The position numbers and the translations under genes are program-made. A stretch of 64,000 nucleotides of DNA from Sapria himalayana (taxonomy: Eukaryota; Streptophyta; Magnoliopsida; Malpighiales; Rafflesiaceae), in the NCBI GenBank assembly GCA_029783825.1, contig JAREIK010002446.1, positions 1 to 64,000 of the forward strand. Direction: 5' to 3'. Below are positions 41,870 to 53,050 of the stretch, piece after piece. The notes under the pieces are model-generated. The model searched no databases, had not been told where the DNA came from, and saw only the letters and a list, made by a program, of their open reading frames with translations. The first letter of the stretch is position 1, and each line of letters opens with the position of its first letter.

Positions 41870-42980
41870 CTGAAAAAATTATTACAATATATAATATAAA
41901 GATGTTACGTGATTACTTAGAGAATCAAGATATTGGATGCTTAGAGAAACAAGATTATTATGGAAGAAGAATTTTGTCGAGCAGTTGGTGAGCAGAAAAT
42001 ATGGAGCTTTCTCTTTTCTATCCGTTACATTCATGACCCAATCAGCCTTCAAATAGGCATTAAAGGATAAATTTAAAAATACTCCAGTATTGTGGGAGAA
42101 CACCCCCACTGACTTTACAAAATAAACTACCACAACTTAAGAGAAAAATAAGGAAAAAACTATGTATAAGTCAACAACTAAAATGGGTAAAGAGTTGGTA
42201 GTTAATGGTGTTTTGTTTGAAGTCGTACAGACAAGAACGTAACCAAAACAATTTTGAGATGTGGTAGTTGTTCATGTAATGGCCTAAGTATGCTTACGAC
42301 TACTGATTGCCAATAGGTTAACCTCGTCAATTCTAGTGATTCAATGCGTTGTTTTTTGATAAAAATAAATGTACGGAAGAGCAGATACAATTAGAAACTT
42401 TATGGGAAAACTTACAGGATGCTGCAAATATGGTCCATGATATCGGAGACGCTAGCTTGAAGCTGAGCTGTTGGAAATGCCCGAACATGATGAAGAAGAC
42501 ATGCAAGTCTTTCAAGCGATCAATTCTTCATTATATAAAATTAAGTTAAAAATAATATTAAATTAATCACATAATTATATTAAATCACCTTATATTTACA
42601 TTATATTTTTATTTCTCTTAGAGATAAATTGAATATTAACAAATTAATTTTAAAATTAAATAGTATTACTTATTTTATAAATAAAAACTCAATTTTGAAT
42701 GTATAAATATTTAGATATTTTTTAAATTTATCATAAGTTTCTGTTTATTTTTAATAAATAATTTTCAACTAAAATTTGATAATTTTTTTTTATTATTATA
42801 GAGTAAAAATAAAAATATTATTAATTATTAAAAAAAATAAATAAGAAATTAGTTACAAATCAATAAATTCAAAATTAAATTTTTCACATCCACAATACTA
42901 ATAAAAGTGACAAGATTTTTAATTTTCAGCCCCTTATTCCTTGGAAATTTTTAAGGAGGTAAGAAATTTTCCTAACCTAT
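41870..42980. other. CACTA internal sequence, right part, unassigned
   Basis: 42180-42550 is less AT-rich. A + strand frame from 42349 to 42549 reads TEEQIQLETLWENLQDAANM, then VHDIGDASLKLSCWKCPNMM. It looks protein-like, but I do not recognise it, and it could be another captured exon. 42550-42900 is nearly pure A/T with no feature. Confidence 0.4.
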
Positions 42981-43261
42981 TAGTCTTAACAATCACACAT
43001 CTAGTAAGTGTCATTAAATGTCTACTTACAAATATAATAATGACATTTAATAAAAGCATTAAAATATAAAGCATCATTAATTTTAAGTTTTGTTGTAGTA
43101 ACAATGACACTTCTAGTAAGTGTCATAAAAACTTAATACATTTTCCAAATAATGACGCTTTTAGAAAATTGTCATTAAATGTCTAATTACAAATAGTATA
43201 ATGACATTTTCTGAAAGCGTCAAGATATAAAGCGTCATTAAATTGCTGTTTTGTTGTAGTG
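42981..43261. repeat. CACTA right subterminal repeats, duplicated end
   Basis: Two tandem versions of the terminus. The inner one ends GTTTTGTTGTAGTA at 43087-43100 and the outer, functional one ends TGTTTTGTTGTAGTG at 43261. Each is preceded by CATCATTAA/CGTCATTAA, and both contain TCTAGTAAGTGTCAT, ATAATGACATTT and AAAGCRTYA words. The motif density matches the left end. Confidence 0.82.
43248..43261 (-). repeat. CACTA terminal inverted repeat, right
   Basis: GTTTTGTTGTAGTG, the reverse complement of CACTACAACAAAAC. It is followed at once by the second ATA of the target-site duplication. Confidence 0.9.
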
Positions 43262-45114
43262 ATATATCTATTTATCTGTCTACATGTCTCTCTATCAATA
43301 TGTCTATCTCTCTGTTTGTTTGTTTGTATGTCTGTCTATCTATTGGTCTATTTCTCTATCTGTCTCTCTATCTATATGTCTATCTATATATCTGTATATC
43401 TATTTGTCTGTTTGTTTATCTGTCTATCTATCTATCTATATATCCATTTATTTATTTGTTAATCTATCAATCTATATATCTATCCATCTTTGTATTTATT
43501 GATTTATCAATTTTTTATCTCTTTATCTATCTATCTATCTATATATCTATCTTTCAATCAATCAATCTATCTATCTATCTATCTATCTATCTAGCTATCA
43601 ATCTCTATATCTATCTATCAATATACCTTTCTATCTATCTATTCGTCTATCTATTTGTATATTTATTTGTCTATCAGTCTTTCGATATGTCTGTCTAGCT
43701 ATATGTCTATCATTTTGCCTATTTATCTAATTGTCTATCTATTTGTTTATCTGTCTATGTATCTACCAATATATCTATCTATATATATACCTTTCTATTT
43801 GTATTTTTATAAGTCTATATATCTGTCTGTAATTCTTTCTAGTTGTCATTCTTTCTATCTATCAATCTATCTGTTTAACTTTCTCTCTATCTATCTGCCT
43901 ATCTATCTTTTCTGTCTATCTTTTTTTCTATCTATCTATATATTTATCTAGATATCAATTTATATATATGTCTATCTATCTAACTATATTTATATCAATC
44001 TATTTGTCTATCTATCTGTTTTTCTATCTATGTATCAGTCTATCTATATGTCTATCTATCTCTCTATATTTTTGTCTATCTATCATTCTATCTAATTGTC
44101 TATCCACCTGTCTATATATCACTCTATCAATCTATCCATCAATTTATCTATCAATCTATCGATCAATATGACTATCAATCTATCTATTTATTTATGTATT
44201 TATCAATCAATCAATCAACCTAGCTGTCTATCTATCTATATATCAATCACTCAATCTATCTATCTATATTTCTATTAATTTATCTTTCAATCTCTCTATA
44301 AATCAGTCTATCAATCTATATATCAATATGTCGATCAAAAATTCTATCTATCTATCTATTTATCTATTTATCTATCTATCTATCTAACTAACTATCGATC
44401 TATCTATATTTATGTCTATCACTTTATCTATCGTACAATCTCTCTTTAAATCTATCTATCTATCATCTATCTAAATTTATATATATATATATATATATAT
44501 CTATCTATCTATCTATCAATTAATCTATCTATCTATGTATCAATCTGTTTATTAATTTGTCTATCAATATGTCGATCAAATTGTCTTTCAATCAATCAAT
44601 CAATCTATCTATCTTTATTTCTGTCTATCATTAATCTATCTATCAATCTATCTATCTATCATTCTATCAATATATCTATCAATTTATCTATGGATCTATC
44701 AATCTTTTTTTAATCTTTATATTAATTTTTCTATCAATCTGTATATCTTTCTATCTATCAATCTGTCAATCTATCTATCAAACTATATGTCAATCTATGT
44801 GTCTTTCTATCTTTATTTTTATTTATCTATCATTTTTTTGTATATATCTATCTAGCATTCTATCTATCTCTCTATCTATTTTTTTATCTAAATGTATATC
44901 AATCTGCCTATTAATCTATTTATCAATCTATCCATCAATGTGTTTATAAATCTATCTAACAATCTATTTAACACTTGTGCATCAATTTGTCTATCTATTT
45001 GTCTACAAAATAATCTATATATCTATCTATTTATATATATATCTATCTATTTATATATTCATCTATCTATCTTTCTATTTATCTATATCTCTATTTGTTT
45101 ATCTATTTATCTTT

Positions 45115-45146
<32 letters not shown>

Positions 45147-45405
45147 TTTTCTATAAATCTTTTTATCAATTTGCCTATCTATCGGTCTATAAATCTATCT
45201 ATCAATGTGTCAATCAAATAATCCATCTATGTGTCTATCTAGCTATTTGTCTATTTATCTATCTATCTATCTACTAGTTTTACTTTTATCTATCTATCTA
45301 ATTAACTATCTCTCTATCTATCTGTATATCTATCCATCTATTTATCTATCTATCTGTATATATATATATATATATCTATTTATATATTTGTTTATCTATC
45401 TATTT
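43262..45405. repeat. About 4-kb higher-order unit, copy B, right part (TATC polarity)
   Basis: Continues copy B after the transposon and matches 33850-36050 of copy A in order (TTTGTTTGTATGTCTGTC; CTATCTAATTGTCTATC near 44090; CAATATGACTATCAATC; AACTATATGTCAATCTATG; CAATCTGCCTATTAATC; TTATATATTTGTTTATC). The match ends at the polarity switch, so the last few tens of bases of the unit are missing. Confidence 0.88.
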
Positions 45406-45415
45406 ATATATATAG
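45405..45415. other. Satellite polarity switch, TATC to GATA
   Basis: Left of a short TATATATATAG run every unit is TATC-type. Right of it every unit is GATA-type, and this holds for the next 18 kb. The junction is not a perfect palindrome: CTATCTATTTATATA is followed by TATAGACAGATAG. Hence it is not a simple local foldback like the one at 2.8-3.1 kb. Confidence 0.9.
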
Positions 45416-47862
45416 ACAGATAGACAGAAAGATGGGTAGTTTGATAGTCTAATAGACATATAGATATAGTTATAATGATAGATATTCAAATTGACCAATA
45501 GATAGATAGGTAGATAGATAAATAACATATAGATACATAGAGAGATAGACAAAGAGACATATAGAGAGATGGATAAATAAAAAGATATATAGATAGGGAG
45601 ATAGATGGATAGACAAAAAACAACCATAAGATAGTTAGATTGATAGATAGACAAATAGACATATATATAGATAGAAACATAGAAACATAAAGACATAAAT
45701 TGAAAGATAGAAAAATAAATAGATAGATAATTAGGCACTTATAAAATTAAATTGATTGACTTATATATATATATATTTATATTTATAGATTGATATATAG
45801 ATAGATAGACTAATAGTCATATATATAGACAGATAGATATATAGATAGATAGACAGACAGACAGATAGATAAATAAAAACATAAACAAATATACAAATAG
45901 ATAGATAGACAGTTACATAGATTGATATATAAACAAATAGATAGTTAGAGAGATAGACATATAGATAGATAACATGATACATATAAAATAGAAAGACAAA
46001 TAGACAAATAGATATATAGACAAATAGATATATAGACAGATTGACAATAGATAGATTTAAAAATCGATAGATAGACAAATAGAAAGATAAACATATAAAC
46101 AGATAGACATATAGACAATTAGATAGATTGATAGATAGATAGATACATAGACTTATAGACTAATAAACTCAAACATAGATAAAGAGGTAGAGACATAGCC
46201 ATATAGACAAATAGACAGATCGATAGATAGACAGATAGACAAATAGATAGATAGCTATATATATATATATAGACATATAAATAGGTAGACAAATAGATAG
46301 ATAGACACCTAAACACATATATAGATAGTCGGATAGGTAGATAAACTATGATTCATAGAAAAATCAGATAGTTAGATAGTTAGACAAATGGATGGATAGA
46401 TATAAATATAGAAAGATAGATAGATAGTTAAACAATTAGATAAATAGGCAGATATATAAAAAGATAGATAGACAAAAATACATAGAAATATAGATATATA
46501 GACATATAGAAAGATAAACAAATAGTCAGATAGAATGATGGAAAAATAGTTAGATAGATAGATAAACATATAGATAGATAGGTAGATAGACATATAGATA
46601 GATAGATAGCTAGATATGTAGATAGACATATAGAAAGATAAATACATAGACAACCAGATAGATAATCAAATAAACAGCTAGATAGATAGATATAGAAATA
46701 AATAGTTAAATATATTTACAAATAGATAGATTGATAGATAGATATATTGACAGGTAGATAGATAAACAAATAGAGTGTTAGACAGACATAAAAATTGATC
46801 TATAGATAGATAGATAAATATACACATAGTCTAATAGACTTATAAACTAAAAGATATATAGAGAAATAGACAGAATGTTGGATAGACAAATATAAAGATA
46901 GTTATACAAATTGATACATAGATAGATAATAGATATATAGATAAATAGATATATAGATAAATAGATAGATAGATAAAGAGATATACAGATAGTTAGGCAG
47001 CCATATAGATAGATAGAATGATAGTCTAATAGATTAATATAAAGATAAAGATAAAGATAGATAGGTAGGTAGCGAGATTGATAGACAAATAGACAAATAA
47101 TAAAATATATAGATAGTTAGAAAGATAGATTTACAAATAAATAGACTGATAACAAGTAGATAGAAAGATAAATAGAAACATATAAAGAATGATAGATAAA
47201 CAAATAGACAAATCGGAAAATAGATATATAGATAGACAAAAAGATTTATTGATAGATAGACATATAGAAAGTTAGTTAGAAACATAGATACATAGACACA
47301 TAGACACGTAGACACATAGACACATAGACACATAGATACATAGACACATAGTAACATAGACACATATATAGATAGACATGTTGACACATAGACACATAGA
47401 CACATAAACATAGATAGATAAAGTGATACAAAGAGCGACAAATAGACATATAAAAAAATACACATATAGCTAGATAGACAGATATGAAAATAAAAAGATA
47501 GATAGATATACAGATAAACAAAATTATAGATAGAAGGATAGAAAAAAAAGATAGATATATATATGCATAGATAGAAAGATAGATAGATTAATTGATTGAT
47601 ATATTAATAGATAGATAGATAGACAGATATACTAATATATAGATAGATAGATAGTCAGATAGAAAGAAAGATAGATATATATATATATATATATACACAC
47701 ACAAATAGACAGATAGTTTGATAAATAGGTAGATAGACAAATAGATAGATTGAGAAAAACTCAGATAGATGGATAGGCAGATAAACAAATAGTAAGATAG
47801 ATAAATAGTCAAATATATAGATAAGTAAATAGGGAGATTGGCAGATAGATATATATACAGAT

Positions 47863-47908
<46 letters not shown>

Positions 47909-48033
47909 TTCGATATATAGATAGATATATAGATAGATATATAGCTATATAGAAAAATAGATAGATAGAGAAATATATAGATTAAAAATTATTAAGATAG
48001 ATAGAAAGATTAATAATTATATAGATAGATATT
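45416..48033. repeat. Degenerate GATA satellite, first part of right arm
   Basis: Same unit family as the TATC arms but in the opposite orientation. It includes a run of ACACATAGACACATAG units at about 47285-47405 and a (CA)n run at 47866-47897. On the minus strand the frames read Tyr-Leu-Ser-Ile again and are artefacts. Confidence 0.95.
47866..47897. repeat. (CA)n microsatellite
   Basis: Sixteen CA units followed by a short TA run. Confidence 0.96.
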
Positions 48034-48823
48034 TAGCTTCAGTCACTAAATCCATCGCTATATTCCGGATTTAATTAGCTAGAGAAGTTCCCTCGCTAAA
48101 TCCGTCGATATATTTAGGATTTTATTAGCTAGGGAAGTTACATCACTAAAATCTATCACTATATTCAAGAAGTAATTAGCAAGAAAAGTTCCGTCACTAT
48201 ATTAATTATGTAATTAGCAAAAAAAATTACATTTCTAAATCCATAGCTTTATTTTCATGTTGTAATTAGCTAGAAAAATTACGTCGCTAAATTAGTCGCT
48301 ATGTTCAATATGTAATTAGCTAGGATTCTATAGATGAAATTTCTCGCTATGTTACGGATGTAATTAGCTAGGAAAATTCCGTACGCTAAATCCTTCGCTA
48401 AATTCTAGATTTTAATAGCTAGGGAAATACTGTCGCTAAATCCATTGCTAATTTCTAGATTTTATTAGCTAGGGAAATTCCATCTCAAAATCCGTCGCTA
48501 AATTCTAGATTTTATTAACTAGAAAAATTCCGTGGCTAAATCCGTCGCTAAAATCTCTAATTTTCTTGAGTGGAATTTATGAAAATATTCCATCACTAAT
48601 CCGTAGCTAAACCATTGCTAAATTCCCCACTTTTTTATGAGGTGGAATTTACGAAATTATTTCATTTCTAATCCGTCGCTAATCCATTACAAATTTTTAT
48701 TTTAATGAAAAAAAATAAATCACTTGCTATTCCCTAGCTATTTCCTAGCTAATCCTTTGCAATTTAGCTAGGGATTAATCCCTAGATAAAGTTTCCTAGC
48801 TAAATCAACATTTTCTTGTATTG
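48034..48823 (-). mobile_element. Terminal fragment of a second CACTA family
   Basis: The right end, ATTTTCTTGTATTG, is a one-base variant of the reverse complement of CACTACAAGAAAAT, the usual plant CACTA terminus (CAATA in place of CACTA). Inward lies a block of about ten subterminal repeats with a period near 50 bp: TTAGCTAGGGAAATTCCGTC, then GCTAAATCCGTCGCTAAATT, at about 48075, 48125, 48176, 48214, 48266, 48316, 48364, 48414, 48465 and 48515. An 18-bp perfect palindrome CTAGGGATTAATCCCTAG lies at 48768-48785. The left edge is plain satellite with no terminus, so this is a truncated end or a deletion derivative. No coding sequence remains. Confidence 0.85.
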
Positions 48824-48834
48824 TAAATAGATAA

Positions 48835-48917
48835 ATAGAAAATAGATAAATAGATAAATAGATTGATAGATAAATATATAATCATATAGATAAATAGTGA
48901 TAGAGAGAGAGAGAGAG

Positions 48918-48954
<37 letters not shown>

Positions 48955-50345
48955 AATATATAGATAAATAGATAGACAGATAGTTTGATAGTTAGATAGA
49001 TTGATAAATAGAAAGATAGATAAATAAATAAATTTAAAGAGAGTTAGATATATAGATATATATATTTATAAATATATAGATAAACTAATAGATAGACAGA
49101 TAGATATGTAAATAGATAGATAAATAGATATCTTGATAAATAGATAAATAGACAAATAGATAGTTAGTTAGATTGACAAATTAACATATAGATAGATAAA
49201 AATATAGATAGACAGATAGATATATAGACAGATAGATGGATGGATAAACCAAAAGACAGATAGATAGATAGATAGATAGGCAAATAAATAGAAATATAGA
49301 GATTTAGACTTGTAGATATATAAATATATAGATAGACTAATATATAGATTTATAGATAAACAAATAGGCAGATAGATAGACATCCAAATAGACAAATATT
49401 CTTATAAAAAATTATCAAATAGTTTGATACACCAAAAGATAAATATATAGATTGATTGATTAATAAATAGATAAATAGATAGACAAACAGATAGATAGAT
49501 ATTTAGAACCAGACACAGACTCATATACACATAGATGGATAAATGCATAGACACATAGATAGTTGTATATATAGAAAGATAGATTGATAGAGATATAGAC
49601 ATATAGATAGATAGAAAAATAGACATACCAACAAATACACAGATAGACTGTTAGATAGATAGATAGGAAAATAGAAAGATATATTGATAGATAGATAAGA
49701 AAATAAAAAGATATATAAATATACATATAGATAGAAAGACATACAGAAAGATAGATTGAAAGAAAGACAAATAGACAGATAGACTAAGACACATATAGAA
49801 CGAAAGAAAGATAAATATATCGATAGATAGAATAATATATTCAGAAATAGATAAATATCATGATATATAGATTTATTTACAGATAGTCAAATAGTAAATA
49901 GTTAGATAGACAAATAGGTCGATAGGAAAATATCTAGATTGAAACATATATAGATAGACAAATAATTAGACATATAAATAGATAGATAAATAAATAAACC
50001 GATAGATAGATTTATATATAGATAGATAAATAGATTGATAGATAGATAAGTAATTAGATTGACAAATAGATAGATAGGTAGATAGGAAAATAAATAGAAA
50101 AATAAATAAACATATAGATATATAAATAGAAAGTCATATAGCTAGATAAAAAGGTAGATTGATTAGTAGATAGATAGAAAGAGAGATAGACAAATAGTCA
50201 TTTTGATAGATAACCAGATAGTCAGATATACACATACATAGATAGAAAGATAAATGGACAAATGGATAGATAAACATATAAATATATTAACAGATAAGTA
50301 GATATACAAAAAGATAACTTGGCAGATAGAGAGATGGATAGATAG
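48835..50345. repeat. 1.46-kb higher-order unit, copy 1
   Basis: Begins within about 15 bp of the CACTA terminus and aligns with 50348-51800. Landmarks: ATATAATCATATAG then (GA)n (48902 and about 50400), TAAAGAGAGTTAGATATATAG (49035 and 50494), TTTGATACACCAAAAGATA (49423 and 50887), AGATAGTCAAATAGTAAATAG (about 49880 and 51320), CAGATATACACATA (about 50223 and 51668), AACATATAAATATATTAACA (about 50272 and 51717). The shift stays between 1.44 and 1.47 kb. Confidence 0.92.
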
Positions 50346-50347
50346 AT

Positions 50348-51800
50348 AGAAAATAGATACTTAGATTGATAGATAGCTATATAATCATATAGTTAAATAG
50401 AGAGAGAGAGAGAGAGAAAGATATATATATATAGACAGATAGTTAGATAGTCGATTACATAGATAAATAGAAAGATAGCTAAATAAATATATTTAAAGAG
50501 AGTTAGATATATAGATATATAGATTTATAAATATATAGATAAACTAATAGATAGATAGATAGATATGTAGATAGATAGATAAATGGATAGCTTGATAAAT
50601 AGACAAATAGATAGATAGCTAAGTAGTTAGATAGATAGTTGGATAGATTGATAGATAAACATATAAATAGATAGAGATATAGATAGATAGATATATAGAC
50701 AGATAGATAGATGGATAAACTGAAAGATAGATAGACATATAGACAAATAGATTGAAATATAGAGATTCAGTCATATAGATATATAAATATATAGATATAC
50801 TAATATATAGATCTATAGATAAACGAATAAGTAGATAGATAGACATCTAAATAGATAAATATTCTTATAAAAAGAAAGTGGACTAGTTTGATACACCAAA
50901 AGATAGATATACACATTGATTGATAAAAAGAAAGAAAAATAGATAGACAAACAAATAGATAGATAGACATTTAGACACATAGACAAATACAAGGATAGAC
51001 ACAAAGATAGTTGTACATATAGACAAATAGATTGATAGAGATATAGACATATAGACTGATAGGCAAATAGACATACCGAAAAATAAACATATAGATAGTT
51101 AGATAGATAGGAAAATAGAAAGATAGATTAATAGAGAGATAGGAAAATAGAGAGATAGATAGATATACATATAGACAGATAGACACACAGAATGATAGAT
51201 TGAAAGAAAGATAAACTAAAACATATATAGAAAGTTAGATAGATAGATATAAAGATATAGATAGATAGAATAATAGATTTAGAAATGGATAAATAGACTA
51301 ATATATAGCAAATATACCGATAGTCAAATAGTAAATAGATAGATATACAAATATGTCGATATAAAAATATGTAGATTGACACATATATAGTTAGAAAATT
51401 AGACAATTCGACATATAAATAGATAGATAAACAAATAAAGTGATAGATAAATTTATAAATAGATGAATAGATAGATAGATTGATAGATAGACAAGTAATT
51501 AGATTGAAAAATAGATAGATTGGCAGATATGCAGATAGATAGAAAAACAAATAAACATTTAGATATTTAGACAGATAGTCATATAGACAAATAAATAGAT
51601 TGATTGATTACTAGATATGTAGATAGAGAGATATACAAATAAGAATATTGATAGATATACAGATAGTCAGATATACACATATATCGATAGATAGATAAAT
51701 AGGCAAATGAATAGATAAACATATAAATATATTAACATATAGGTAGATATGGAAATAGATTGATTGACAGATAGATAGAAAAAAAATTTGGTATTTAGAT
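50348..51800. repeat. 1.46-kb higher-order unit, copy 2
   Basis: Second copy, directly abutting the first. At its left edge, in the place homologous to the CACTA end, there is only satellite (GATAGAAAATAGATACTTAG). It therefore lacks the transposon. Confidence 0.92.
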
Positions 51801-52549
51801 AGATATATAGATAGATAAATAAAAAGACATATAGACAAATAGATTGACAAAAAAGCATATAAACATAAATATAGATTGACAGAGTGATAGATTGATAGAT
51901 GAATAGATAGATAGAAAGATTGATGGATAGATAGATATATAAATAGACTTATAGTTAGATAGATAGATAGCAAAAACAAATATATAGATGGACACATAGC
52001 AATATAGATAGATTAACAAAAAGATAGATAGACATATAGATAGATAGATAGACACATAAAGAAATAGTCAAATAGATTGATAGAAAGATAGACATATAAA
52101 TAGATAGACAAATAAAGAAATAAACAAATCGACAATTAGTCAAATACATAAATAGAATGGTAAATACATAGACAAATATATAGATAGACAGAGAGATAGA
52201 TAGGCATATAGATCGATAGGTAAATTGTAAAATAATCAAATAGATAAAAAGATATTGTAGACAGATAGACAAAAAGATAATAGAAGAATAGATAGAATGA
52301 TACATAGATTATTAGATATTTAGATAGATAGATTGAAAGAAAGATAGACAAATAGACTAAGAGATTTATAGACAGATAGACAGATAGACAGATAGACATA
52401 ATAACATATAGATAGATAGATATATGAAATGACTAATAGTCATATATAGAAAGACTATTACTTAATTAGATAAAAAGATAGTTAGACAATTACAAAAAAT
52501 GATAGATAGACATATAATTATTTTGGGAAATAGTTAGATAGACAAATAG

Positions 52550-53050
52550 ATGAATGTACATATATAATTATAGAGAGAAATATAATTAGACAAATAGACA
52601 GATAGACTGATAGAGAGATAGATAGATAGGTATATAGATAGATAGATAGACAATTAGATAGAAAATAACTAGATCGATATATATCCTTATTGACAGATAG
52701 ATATTTAAAGTGATAGACTAATAGAAAACTAAAGAGATAGATATAAAATTAGATAGATAAATAGACAAATAGATAGATAGATAAATTTACAAAATGACAG
52801 ACAGATATATCAAAATATAGATATATAGATAGATAGACAGAAAGATAGATGCACAAATCAAAAGATAGACAGGTAGAGAGATATATAGATAATTAGAAAA
52901 ATAGATAGATTGATAGATAAAATTATAAAGAGATAGATATATAGATAGATAGATAGATAGATAGATAAAGAGATATATTAAAAATAGATAGATACTTAGA
53001 AACATAGAAAGATAGATAGATAGACATATATACAGATAGTTTGAAAAAAA
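52550..53050. repeat. Higher-order segment paired with 55.8 kb
   Basis: ACTAATAGAAAACTA at 52717 matches 55953 (shift 3236). ATAGATAGATACTTAGAAAC near 52987 matches ATAGATAGATACTTAGACAC near 56234 (shift about 3247). The order of intervening AT and CAAATAGA words is similar. Confidence 0.7.

Larger units (their letters stand above)
37880..43261. mobile_element. Complete non-autonomous CACTA transposon carrying gene fragments
   Basis: 5,382 bp. The left end reads CACTACAACCAAAAC and the right end, reverse-complemented, CACTACAACAAAAC. ATA flanks both sides. Subterminal regions at both ends carry many short copies of TGTCATTA / AGCGTCATTA motifs in both orientations, as CACTA elements do for transposase binding. 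No TNP2 domain is present, so it must be mobilised in trans. Internally, all on the minus strand, it holds two exons of a Ulp1-like protease domain (39210-38838) and three exons of an RBM7/SF3B4-like RRM gene (41869-41032). The remainder is AT-rich filler. It sits inside copy B of the 4-kb satellite unit, and copy A retains the empty site. Confidence 0.92.
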
